Source: Alopecurus myosuroides
Taxonomy: Eukaryota > Streptophyta > Magnoliopsida > Poales > Poaceae
DNA length: 64,000 bases
Direction: 5' to 3'
Assembly (NCBI GenBank): GCA_028641055.1
Contig: JAPCYS010000884.1
Span: 1 to 64,000 of the forward strand
Part shown: one piece after another, positions 45,581 through 57,305 of the stretch
How the letters are laid out: every line of letters begins with the position of its first letter
Numbering within the stretch: position 1 is the stretch's first letter
Translations under genes and position numbers: made by a program
The notes under the pieces: generated by a model
What the model saw: the letters and a program-made list of their open reading frames with translations, nothing else
Databases searched by the model: none
What the model was told of the DNA's origin: nothing

Positions 45581-48500
45581 TGTGACGCCCCGAGATCGGG
45601 CACTATGCAGATTTCAGCATTCCCGCCAAAATCCACATAATACCGATCCCAGATTGCCACGTCTGATAACATTACAACAGTTCACGAATATTCCACAATT
45701 ACAACAGAAACAGATAGATACAAGATGACTCAAACGAGCCAGGGATACAACTAATACAATACAAAGATCCAAATAACAGCGGAAGAAACAACACATCGTC
45801 CGTCTACGGACAAGATACAAATTGGACTAAGAGTCCTGAAGATAACCGAGAGCGTCCAATCCCTGCCCAGGCCAAGCCGGAGGGATTCCCAAGCTAACGT
45901 CGTCAGACTTCAAACCTGTTGACTGCAATGTTGAATATGCAGCCACGAAAGAGATTCGTGGGTCAGTACGGTTAAGTACTGGCGAGTGGATAAACCATAC
46001 TCACAAGATACCGGCGTAGCCAGTCATCACAAGATACAAATACTTTAGGATCAACGGAAAGGAAGGGGTTATTGCAAATAAGCGACAGCGGGCTGCACTA
46101 ACCAACTACAGAGAGATACTACCACTTCCGGCTAACAGAAAGAAGATAAGATCGAGTATTGTAACCAACTGAAAGATAACTTCAAACAAACCCATCCTGG
46201 ATCTCGCCCCTTATCCGAAGAAGCAATCCGAGGATAACTCACACAGTTGGATTAATGATGGTTCAGATTATTGTGTCAATAAGCCTATTACTAGTCAAGT
46301 TGTTATTCATTGGGTAAGGTTGTTAATCATTAGGTTTAAGTTGTCCTGAGTACTTGTTAGCCAGTACTTTCACCAAGTAATCCATAACCGCGGAAAACAC
46401 GGCTTCTCGAGAAGATTATCCCTGCAGGGTTGCGCCAATTTGGCCGTACACGTAAGAATAACCCGCCAGATGGGGAGCTAACCCACCAAGCGAGGTACTC
46501 TACACAACTCAACTCTTCTTCGCATCAAGCCCAAAGCACCTTGGCGCACGGCTAATCGAGCCCAGAAGAAAATGGACCCTCATAGCACTCTAAGAACGTG
46601 TCCTCCTATATGCCGACTACGAAAGTTCCACCCGGGATCCAAGGGCTCGCAAGATAATGCATGCAGCAAATGGAAAACCCGAACTAAATGAGGCGATTTG
46701 GACGAGATGCGAATCGAGTCAAATTGAGGGGGGCGCCCATACTCGCTTCCCACATGCGGGTAGTGCGCTCATCATGGATCAGTAGACAAGACCCTTTTCC
46801 TATTAGGGTCGACACTAGCAGGCCTCAAAACCACAAAGGGCCTCCTGCCGGGCCTTATCATCAAATTATTATTACCATTAGCATTAACAGGATTGGTTGA
46901 TTAACATCGAGCCCCCAGAACATAATGAAGTAATAACAGAAAGTAACGGGTAACAGACTCGAGCAAAACAACCTAAGCATGCTAGTGAGACACGGGCACA
47001 AGCAATGGTTATAGGTGTGGAGGTGAGGCAATATCAGGGTTAAAGGATTCATGTGATAGGTTCGTAACAGAAACAACTACTACTAAGGCTAGCAGAACAG
47101 AACAACGGAAAGTATCGGTAACAAGTGATGAAAGGCAGCCATTTGGCAGCAAGTGAGTATACTTGCCTGAGATCCCGCAAGGTAGCAGAACTTGTCGTTG
47201 CTCACATCATCTCAACGTCCTATCCGGGAAGAAGCAACAACCTCGAACAAACACCGGATGCAACAATTACTACTACGGCAAAAGATCCAGCATGATCAAG
47301 ATATGGATGCATGACAATTTAATGGATGCATAGAAATAAACTAGTTGACATGATAAACAGATCTAAATGGACCCATATGCAATTTGAGTTGCTGTAACAG
47401 CCCAAGTATGAAAACCTACCATTTAGAATGTTTGATTTCTTGTTTATTAGAGTATTGCATCATGGCATCATATTTATTTCCTTTGTTTGCCTTGTTTACC
47501 ATTTGTTTTGCATCTGTTCTTAATTGTTTTCACAACGAAAATCAAACAATTTCCAATGCTTTGTTTTCATACTTGTTCTGTTACAACCTTTGAAATAAAA
47601 ATCACAAATGAAAACAACCAATTTGTTCCATTTTATTCCATGTTGATCACTCATTAAATTGTTGGTTTTAATCAAACAATTAATTCAATCAATTAATTCC
47701 AAATCCTTTCAAACTCAAATAAAATCTCCAAATCAGCACCTCATTTGAAAGTTATAAAAGTACCAAACAATTTATAATCACATTGTTCTATTTAATCAAT
47801 AAGGTTCACCCTATTAAGTTGTTGTTTTCTATATTAAATAACAAATGATTCCAATTCAAACCAAATGTATCCAAACTAACTCCAAATTTGAAACCTATGC
47901 AAACAGCACCAATTTCCAAGTCATTAAAACTACCAAACTATTCTAATAATTTTGATCACATTAATCAGTAGGGTTCACCCCATTAAAACCTTTGTTTTCA
48001 ATATTATTTTATTTAATAACAACTACCTCTAAATTTGAATTAATTTCAAACAGCATTTTAGATTTGAAAGTTTTGGAAAAACAAAGTTGTCAATTAGTTG
48101 GCATAATAAAACTAATCTAACCATATTTTTCCCCTAATTTTCCTAGCACCAAAACCTATCAAACTCTTCCATTTTCTATTTGCTACAAAAAAAAAGGAAA
48201 AGCAGAAATAATACAAAGAAGCAAACAGCCGCAGCGCGCAGCAGCTAAGCTACCCCAGCCCAGCCCAATTTCCATCTGGCCCGGTACCCCTTGTCCTTTC
48301 TGTTGCTGTCTTCCTCCTCGCGATGACGTCAAGCGTACGAACCCCTCACCCACCGTGCGATCTCTCCTCCCCCGCTCGATGCTGCGCCGTACGAGCCCGG
48401 AACCCCATAAGAACACCTACCCACTGCTAACCCTAGCCACCTTCCCCTAGCTATCTCCCTCCTCGCCGCCGATCGCTCCATCTGCCACCTCCCTCCCTTC

Positions 48501-51500
48501 TCTGAAACCACGGCCGCGAAAACTTCTCTGAACCGGCGAGGATCGCCGCCGGCAGGCCCTGGCTCCCCTCCGTTGAACAGCGGGAATGGATCCGCCGCTG
48601 CTCCACGTCTGCCCTCGACCTCTCCGTTGCTCTCGAGGAGGCTTCTGGCGCCGCCGCCATCCACGCCGTTCGTCTCCGACCGTCTGCACAGCGCCTCTGT
48701 CGACTCCATCAGAGGTGAGCCACCGTGCCCTCCTTTCATCCTCTCTGCCCTCGTTCCATCTCGCACCCGAGCCCACACCCTGCACATCAACACGCGACAG
48801 TACGCAACACAGCACACCCATCCGGAGGCCACACGCGCGGCAGCAACGAACCTCGAGCAAACACCGGATGCAACAATTACTACTACGGCAAAAGATCCAG
48901 CATGATCAAGATATGGATGCATGACAATTTAATGGATGCATAGAAATAAACTAGTTGACATGATAAACAGATTTAAATGGACCCATATGCAATTTGAGTT
49001 GCATATGAAGAGCCCATGAATTATGGTTGGAACAATTGTTTTCCTACTAATCATTAGGTGAAAGTGGTTTAGTATGATGCATGGATGAGGAAAACAACAA
49101 AATAACAACAATAGAACCAGTTGGAAATAGGGTTTAACAAGTTTGGAAATTATTGGTTAAGTTTGGAAAGTTTGGTTACTTAAACATGTCACACAAGCAA
49201 GTGTCGTTTTCATCAAGTTAACGTGTTCAAAACAATTAACAAAACTAGTATTTGAAAAGAACATCAAATTTTAGTTGGATTACATGTTTCAATTATTGAA
49301 ATAGGAATTAGGATTAATTTATTATGAATTAAACAATATTAAACAAGTTTTAAATGGATTTAAAACAAGTTTGAATTTAATTGAAGTTTTATTTGTTCAA
49401 AACATAATTTCAAACTCACATTTGAAAAGTTCACACTTTGATGGTTTGAAAACATATTTTGCATGTTCAAATTATTTTATTTTGAGCAAGTTATGATTTT
49501 ATCAAATTTAAATGAATTAAACAAGTATTAAATTATTTAGGCAATTTAAATTATTCAAACCATGAAACACAATTCATATTTGAAAAGGTGGTTCAAAATG
49601 GTATGGAAAACATATTTTATTTGTTGGAAAACAATTTCAAATGATTTAATTAAGCATGTTACCAATTTAATTGCATTAAATAAGAGATGAAACAATTATT
49701 CAAATTAATTGTTGCAAACCAGAAAACAAAGTGGATATCCAAGTGTGGCATGTGATTTTGGATGAAATTCATGTTTTGAGTATTTAATTTGGAGCAACCA
49801 TTTGAAAGTTATTAATTATGCCATTTAATTTGTCACTTTTAAGGATTATTAAATAACATTAGTTTCAATTGCCCAAATTGCAGAACAAAAGTGTTAAACA
49901 GAAAATACATTGAATTTTGACTAAAAAGCATATTTTATATTTTAAATTTGGAGTTTGTTTGCAATTTATAAATTAAGACATTTTGGCAAAAAAATAAAAG
50001 GAATAGACAGAATAAAAGGGTGGCCTAGGATTTGAACTTGGGGCTCACAGGTAGTACAAGGGGCTGTGAACCATTCGGTCTCTGTGTTGTTTGTGTTGTC
50101 ACCTGCAACTGATTGGAGAAGAGGTGCTACTGGTGGGTGTTAGCTGACCAACACAGAGGCAACGAAAATAAAATTTTGCCTGCTGTGGGGATTGAACCAG
50201 GGACCTCTGGTGTGCGATACAGAGGGCTAGCCAAAGGGCTCGTGTGCTGGTTGGTGCAAGACTACCGGTCTGGATGTAGATAAAAGGAGCCGCGGCGATA
50301 ACTAAACAAGTTCAGAACACTCAAGACCGCTGATTCAGAAGCAAAACAAAAAAAGGAGGCTATTTGCCTCGAAGGGGATTTGATCCCAGGTGTCACAGGG
50401 GCTGAACAGAACAGGAGCCAATGGACTACGCTGGAGTTGGTGTCTGATTACGAGCCTGAAAGGATATGAGCCATATAGTTCACGGTAACTAAACAAAAAA
50501 AGACGCACAACTTCCAGACTTGCAGGTACTCGATTGAGGATAGAGATGGGGTCGTATCCTAAGCAGAAGTCGATCCGTGGCTCTGCTGGGTGGAGCACCA
50601 GACGGTACCCACCAGGATGCTACCGATCGGTGCTGCACCACGGCAAGATGAGACAGGCACTTCCTCTGCGCGAATTGGGGTGTCTCTGACGTCTGCACAA
50701 CCTGAAGCTGGAGAATGTCGACGACAGAGGATGAACGGCGAGCTTAGGGTGGTTACCTGGCCAAGGTGCCTTCGGTGATCTTGGCGATGAAAGGGTGGGG
50801 GTTCCATTCCCCTAGACAGTGGAACCTCGCGGTGACCATGGCTTCCCCGTGATCCCGCAGCGGCCACCTGTTCTTGGTGGAAGAACTACAGAGAGGGGGA
50901 GGGGAAGCTGGTGGCGGCGGCCTGGGGAGGAGAGGGGATAGCACTAGGGTTAGGACGCGGGTTGGGTCTTGTAGGGCATCGGGGGCAGGTGGAGCAAAGG
51001 GGGGTCCATGGAGGACAGACAGCGACAGGTGATCTTCCGTACGAAGAAGATGAAAGCCTGGGCCTTCGCTGGTTTGGTGGGCTGGGGGGTAAGGCTGAGG
51101 GAAAATGGGCTGGGGCTAGCACTCCTCTCTCCTTGTGGATTCTTTTCCCTTTTTTTTTTGGTAAAGGTTGAAAGAGAAATAGAGGATAGAAAAGAAATAG
51201 GGTTTCTTTTTTGACTTATTTGTGTTAATTTCCAAAACAGAAATTAAAGCAAAGGGTAATCATTAATTCACAAGTTTGAAAGTTTTCATTTGATTTTAAA
51301 ATTGTTAGTTGAATTTTTCCAAATAGTTTGGGGGGTATTTATTTGATAAATAAAGTTTACTAATTTGCAAAACAACAACAAGGTAGTTTTAGAATTACTT
51401 TCAACAACTTGAATTATTAAGGTGATATTAAATTGTTAGGTGATTCTCAAATAGTGTTTGGTTGGAGTTTTGGGAAATAAACAAATTGTATTTAATAAGT

Positions 51501-51856
51501 TCAATCAATTATACAAACAATTGAATTTAATTGGTTTGCAAAATTTAATATTTAAACCCATATTGAAATATGATAAATAAGATTGATTTGATTGGAATTT
51601 TGGAATTTGCCATTAGGGTTTTAATAACAGGGAAAATTGTATTAACAAGCATTTTGATTAAAACAACTCCAAACTTTTGAAAAACAAATGAGTGGTTTAG
51701 TTTGCAATTTTGAAATTGGAAATTTGAACATGTGGGAAAGTTTTAATTGTGTTTGAATTTTGAGTTGAAAAACAGAATGCAATGCTCAGTGATGCATATG
51801 ATGCAAGCAAAAAGAAAAACAAACACTTCCTATTAGGTAACACCCCAGGTGTTACA
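45581..51856 (-). repeat. Element A LTR 2, chimeric (6,276 bp)
   Basis: It starts like LTR 1 but at 47393, after GAGTTGC, changes to the first 1.45 kb of element B's LTR (TGTAACAGCCCAAGTATG). At 48842-48849 it returns to A sequence (AGCAACGAACCTCGAG), repeating about 155 bp already present at 47235-47392, and then runs to the normal LTR end. The extra DNA is explained by the tandem duplication junction. Confidence 0.88.
47393..48841 (+). repeat. Truncated copy of element B 5' LTR start
   Basis: Nearly identical to 54155-55593 and to 61241 onward. It begins TGTAACAGCCCAAG and stops at GCGGCAGCAAC, where A sequence resumes. It is not a separate insertion: it lies in the same place as full element B in copy 2. 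Confidence 0.88.
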
Positions 51857-52347
51857 GACGACACCACTAACAAGGATTGCGCCCTCGCAATCCACCTGCT
51901 AACCCGGAGGGGAAAGAAGTTCGACTATCGATTCTTCGTGCTTCCAGTTGATCTCCTCGACACCACTAACAAGGCTTCTCGACACCACTAACAAGGGATT
52001 CTTGCTCGGAGTGATGACGATGTTCTTCCACCAGGAACCTTCTGATGATCGAACCTATTAGGTTAAGGGCTCAGAAAACTCCACCCACTGGGATCCTAAC
52101 ACTTTGAAAGATAGACAAGGGAGAATCCAAAACAAATAAGATGGGAGGGAAATAGAATAGGATAAGGAGAAAACAAGAATCCTATTGAGATGTTTTTTTT
52201 CCAAAATAGTTCAGCAGAAATAGTTTTTGACATTCTAGGAACAACGACAGTTAGCGAGGTTATTCTACAGGCTTTGCGGACCCGTTGCTTCGATAACCAT
52301 TCGTATCGAAACAATCTCGGAATCGGAACCAAGGCTCTGATACCATT
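51857..52347 (-). other. Element A internal region, copy 2 (491 bp)
   Basis: Same content as 45080-45580, shorter by ten bases through scattered small deletions. The primer site on minus is at 52334-52345. Confidence 0.8.
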
Positions 52348-54154
52348 TGTGACGCCCCGAGATCGGGCACTATGCAGATTTCAGCATTCCCGCCAAAATC
52401 CACATATAACCGATCCCAGATTGCCACGTCTGATAACATTACAACAGTTCACGAATATTCCACAATTACAACAGAAACAGATAGATACAAGATGACTCAA
52501 ACGAGCCAGGGATACAACTAATACAATACAAAGATCCAAATAACAGCGGAAGAAACAACACATCGTCCGTCTACGGACAAGATACAAATTGGACTAAGAG
52601 TCCTGAAGATAACCGAGAGCGTCCAATCCCTGCCCAGGCCAAGCCGGAGGATTCCCAAGCTAACGTCGTCAGACTTCAAACCTGTTGACTGCAATGTTGA
52701 ATATGCAGCCACGAAAGAGATTCGTGGGTCAGTACGGTTAAGTACTGGAGTGGATAAACCATACTCACAAGATACCGGCGTAGCCAGTCATCACACGATA
52801 CAAATACTTTAGGATCAACGGAAAGGAAGGGGTTATTGCAAATAAGCGACAGCGGGCTGCACTAACCAACTACAGAGAGATACTACCACTTCCGGCTAAC
52901 AGAAAGAAGATAAGATCGAGTATTGTAACCAACTGAAAGATAACTTCAAACAAACCCATCCTGGATCTCGCCCCTTATCCGAAGAAGCAATCCGAGGATA
53001 ACTCACACAGTTGGATTAATGATGTTCAGATTATTGTGTCAATAAGCCTATTACTAGTCAAGTTGTTATTCATTGGGTGTAAGGTTGTTAATCATTAGGT
53101 TTAAGTTGTCCTGAGTACTTGTTAGCCAGTACTTTCACCAAGTAATCCATAACCGCGGAAAACACGGCTTCTCGAGAAGATTATCCCTGCAGGGTTGCAC
53201 CAATTTGGCCGTACACGTAAGAATAACCCGCCAGATGGGAGCTAACCCACCAAGCGAGGTACTCTACACAACTCAACTCTTCTTCGCATCAAGCCCAAAG
53301 CACCTTGGCGCACGGCTAATCGAGCCCAGAAGAAAATGGACCCTCATAGCACTCTAAGAACGTGTCCTCCTATATGCCGACTACGAAAGTTCCACCCGGG
53401 ATCCAAGGGCTCGCAAGATAATGCATGCAGCAAATGGAAAACCCGAACTAAATGAGGCGATTTGGACGAGATGCGAATCGAGTCAAATTGAGGGGGCGCC
53501 ATACTCGCTTCCCACATGCGGGTAGTGCGCTCATCATGGATCAGTAGACAAGACCCTTTTCCTATTAGGGTCGACACTAGCAGGCCTCAAAACCACAAAG
53601 GGCCTCCTGCCGGGCCTTATCATCAAATTATTATTACCATTAGCATTAACAGATTGGTTGATTAACATCGAGCCCCCAGAACATAATGAAGTAATAACAG
53701 AAAGTAACGGGTAACAGACTCGAGCAAAACAACCTAAGCATGCTAGTGAGACACGGGCACAAGCAATGGTTATAGGTGTGGAGGTGAGGCAATATCAGGG
53801 TTAAAGGATTCATGTGATAGGTTCGTAACAGAAACAACTACTACTAAGGCTAGCAGAACAGAACAACGGAAAGTATCGGTAACAAGTGATGAAAGGCAGC
53901 CATTTGGCAGCAAGTGAGTATACTTGCCTGAGATCCCGCAAGGTAGCAGAACTTGTCGTTGCTCACATCATCTCAACGTCCTATCCGGGAAGAAGCAACG
54001 AACCTCGAACAAACACCGGATGCAACAATTACTACTACGGCAAAAGATCCAGCATGATCAAGATATGGATGCATGACAATTTAATGGATGCATAGAAATA
54101 AACTAGTTGACATGATAAACAGATTTAAATGGACCCATATGCAATTTGAGTTGC
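52348..54154 (-). repeat. Element A LTR 3, part left of the element B insertion
   Basis: It matches 45581-47392 and 40395 onward, ending GCAATTTGAGTTGC where element B starts. The remaining LTR 3 should lie to the right of element B, outside the window. The last five bases, GTTGC, are the expected target duplication of B. Confidence 0.85.
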
Positions 54155-55728
54155 TGTAACAGCCCAAGTATGAAAACCTACCATTTAGAATGTTTGATTT
54201 CTTGTTTATTAGAGTATTGCATCATGGCATCATATTTATTTCCTTTGTTTGCCTTGTTTACCATTTGTTTTGCATCTGTTCTTAATTGTTTTCACAATGA
54301 AAATCAAACATTTCCAATGCTTTGTTTTCATACTTGTTCTGTTACAACCTTTGAAATAAAAATCACAAATGAAAACAACCAATTTGTTCCATTTTATTCC
54401 ATGTTGATCACTCATTAAATTGTTGGTTTTAATCAAACAATTAATTCAATCAATTAATTCCAAATCCTTTCAAACTCAAATAAAATCTCCAAATCAGCAC
54501 CTCATTTGAAAGTTATAAAAGTACCAAACAATTTATAATCACATTGTTCTATTTAATCAATAAGGTTCACCCTATTAAGTTGTTGTTTCTATATTAATAA
54601 CAAATGATTCCAATTCAAACCAAATGTATCCAAACTAACTCCAAATTTGAAACCTATGCAAACAGCACCAATTTCCAAGTCATTAAAACTACCAAACTAT
54701 TCTAATAATTTTGATCACATTAATCAGTAGGGTTCACCCCATTAAAACCTTTGTTTTCAATATTATTTTATTTATAACAACTACCTCTAAATTTGAATTA
54801 ATTTCAAACAGCATTTTAGATTTGAAAGTTTTGGAAAAACAAAGGTTTCAATTAGTTGGCATAATAAAACTAATCTAACCATTTTTCCCCTAATTTTCCT
54901 AGCACCAAAACCTATCAAACTCTTCCTTTTCTATTTGCTACAAAAAAAAGGAAAAGCAGAAATAATACAAAGAAGCAAACAGCCGCAGCGCGCAGCAGCT
55001 AAGCTACCCCAGCCCAGCCCAATTTCCATCTGGCCCGGTACCCCTTGTCCTTTCTGTCGCTGTCTTCCTCCTCGCGATGACGTCAAGCGTACGAACCCCT
55101 CACCCACCGTGCGATCTCTCCTCCCCGCTCGATGCTGCGCGTACGAGCCCGGAACCCCATAAGAACACCTACCCACTGCTAACCCTAGCCACCTTCCCCT
55201 AGCTATCTCCCTCCTCGCCGCCGATCGCTCCATCTGCCACCTCCCTCCCTTCTCTGAAACCACGGCCGCGAAAACTTCTCTGAACCGGCGAGGATCGCCG
55301 CCGGCAGGCCCTGGCTCCCCTCCGTTGAACAGCGGGAATGGATCCGCCGCTGCTCCACGTCTGCCCTCGACCTCTCCGTTGCTCTCGAGGAGGCTTCTGG
55401 CGCCGCCGCCATCCACGCCGTTCGTCTCCGACCGTCTGCACAGCGCCTCTGTCGACTCCATCAGAGGTGAGCCACCGTGCCCTCCTTTCATCCTCTCTGC
55501 CCTCGTTCCATCTCGCACCCGAGCCCACACCCTGCACATCAACACGCGACAGTACGCAACACAGCACACCCATCCGGAGGCCACACGCGCGGCAGCAACG
55601 ACGTTGGTCACCGCCGGCCAGCCCGTCGAGTTTCTGACGAAGTGCAGTTAACAGCTGCACAGAAGAAATTCAGTTAGCAATATAGAACACCTTACCTGCG
55701 TTGTGTATCCTGACACCAATCGAAACGC

Positions 55729-55793
55729 ACCCCAATGGTTACACACTTGCGAGCAAGCGCGGAGGGCACGGGTTCGAACCCTGGTATCCGCGA
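55729..55793 (+). other. tRNA-like motif in element B LTR
   Basis: ACCCCAATGGTTACACACTT, a possible A-box-like region, is followed by GGTTCGAACCC (55771-55781), a perfect pol III B-box consensus. The same motif is in the 3' LTR (B box 62857-62867). No cloverleaf with a proper anticodon arm could be drawn, so it is not called a tRNA gene. Confidence 0.45.
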
Positions 55794-55999
55794 AAAAACC
55801 CACCCTTTTGCTTATAGCGCTGACAGGGTGGCCCCCCTGTCAGCCGCTGTGTGGCACAGTGCCACGCGTGTCTGCCACGCTGGCCCTTGGGGCCCCCTGT
55901 CAGTGGCATTGGCTGGCCACTGCGGGGTAGCACAAGATTTACAGCACGTTTCTTTTAAATCTAGGTCCCTTAATTTTACAGATTAGTCCTCAATTTTAA

Positions 56000-57305
56000 G
56001 AGAGAATTCCTTATTTGGTGCTTACTTAAAATCTTGTTCCTTATTTGGCCCTAAAAAAAAAATTCTTCCCTATTTGACACCTTAACTTCATTTTCTTCCT
56101 AACATGGCCCTATAGTGCATTCTAAACACAAACGTGGATGTAAAAAGACTCTTTTGCCCTTGATGAATTTTTGTACCAAAATTTGTAATAGAAGTTTGAT
56201 GAACTTTTGTACCAAAATTCATAATAGAAGTTGAAAATAAGCAAAAATTGTATAGGTTCATCTGAGAAAAATCGGACTTGCAGCATGCATCGTCTCCGAG
56301 CATGGAGCTTAATTAGCCCATGTGTTTACTTGTGGAGCTTAATTAGCCTATTTGTTTATTTAATACTAATTATTTGGCCTACCCGTGCGTGTTACGGCGT
56401 GAGCTGGACATGGTTACCAAGGGACGGCGTGCGTGAGTCAGGCTTCGATCTACGCTGACATCCGCGCGCGTGTACGTATCACATACCGGAATGATTCTTG
56501 TGCAAGTTGTAGCAGTTTAACTTCGCACGCGGTGTGGTTGTGGTTGTCGGCGTGCTGCCCGCGCTGTCACCACCAGGCCGGTCTTGTTTTCCCTAGCTTT
56601 GGCTTCGAGGTCAAGGTGCCTCCTGTGGCCGTAGATGGTCATGCGCATCACGCGGTTGCGCTGGCCACACTCATGCACGTCCGTGGACGTATTTTGTACG
56701 TCCGCCGGCACTCGGTCTCCATCGGCCTACAAGATCGACACCACCAGACTCCTTGCCTGTCAGGTTGTCGGCGGTATGCATCGTCCGTGACAGGGACACG
56801 CTTTGAGGCCGTGGACTCGTATACCCAGCGCTCGTGCTGTGGGCACGAGCATGCATGCCAATAACCTCGTATGGGTGATAAGTGTTGTACGTGCATGGAC
56901 ACAAACCCGATGCATGCCAAGTAACTCACGAAAAGCATCCAGGGATTGTGGCCGACTGATGACAAGAAATCCAATCACCGCGCCCTCGCCGGCCACGACA
57001 CAAACCCAACGCACTCTACCAAAACGATTCGATTATACAATGGTATTGGTGGGTAATACTTTCACTTCTATGGACAACATGGTATAGAATCTAAATATGT
57101 TTATTTTCAACTTATATTATGAATTTTGGTAGAAAAGTTCATCAGGGGCAAAAGAGTCTTTATACATCCTCATTTGTGTTTAGAATGCACTATAGGGCCA
57201 TGTTAGGAAGAAAAAGAAGTTAAGGTGTCAAATAGGGAAGAATTTTATTTTTAGGGTCGAATAAGGAACAAGATTTTAAGTAAGGGCCGAATAAGGAATT
57301 CTCTC
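56000..57305. mobile_element. Mutator-like element (non-autonomous, 1,306 bp)
   Basis: The ends are long inverted repeats of nearly 200 bp: GAGAGAATTCCTTATTTGG at the left, ...CCGAATAAGGAATTCTCTC at the right. The 9-bp target duplication CAATTTTAA is exact (55991-55999 and 57306-57314). The unoccupied site is seen in the B 3' LTR at 63077-63085. Nine-base duplications and long TIRs identify Mutator-like elements. No transposase is present. Confidence 0.93.
56400..57060. other. GC-rich interior of the Mutator-like element, possible captured gene DNA
   Basis: The centre is clearly more GC-rich than the TIRs and has open frames on both strands (for example 56433-56864 plus and 56648-56974 minus). 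Such interiors are common in Pack-MULEs that captured host exons, but I recognise no protein family in any frame. Confidence 0.35.

Larger units (their letters stand above)
42047..48841. repeat. Tandem duplication, copy 1 (6,795 bp)
   Basis: The unit runs from AGCAACGA in A LTR 1 (42047) through the rest of LTR 1, the internal region, the left part of an A LTR, and into the first 1.45 kb of element B. Copy 2 follows directly at 48842. Confidence 0.88.
40395..54154 (-). mobile_element. Element A: Tekay-like gypsy element with giant LTRs and tiny internal region, tandemly expanded
   Basis: Read on minus, each LTR starts TGTAACACCTGGGG and ends GGGGCGTCACA. Three LTRs (40395-45079; 45581-51856; 52348-54154 partial) alternate with two internal segments of about 0.5 kb. 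Each internal segment has an AATGGTATCAGAGC primer site next to its right-hand LTR. No gag or pol is present. Ends, primer site and LTR size suit the Tekay/Del chromovirus group. The five-part pattern comes from a later tandem duplication, not from transposition. Element A lies inside Tat-2 integrase. Confidence 0.82.
48842..55593. repeat. Tandem duplication, copy 2 (6,752 bp)
   Basis: It has the same order as copy 1 and continues at its right end into the rest of element B (AGCAACGACGTTGG at 55594). Differences from copy 1 are mainly short deletions in copy 2, many in homopolymers. Confidence 0.88.

Noticed and set aside
47393..48841. Independent solo or truncated insertion of element B
   Set aside because: The right edge has no LTR end or target duplication and the flanking A sequence is repeated; the tandem duplication junction explains it.
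48330..48922. GC-rich open frames on both strands, repeated at 54931-55660 and 62019-62769
   Set aside because: They lie in the element B LTR, appear in every copy with indels that break them, and show no family similarity; they are LTR leader sequence.
55729..55793. tRNA gene
   Set aside because: A perfect B box is present but no full cloverleaf or anticodon arm could be drawn.
56433..56974. Named host gene captured in the Mutator-like element
   Set aside because: Frames exist on both strands but none resembles a family I can recognise; left as possible capture only.
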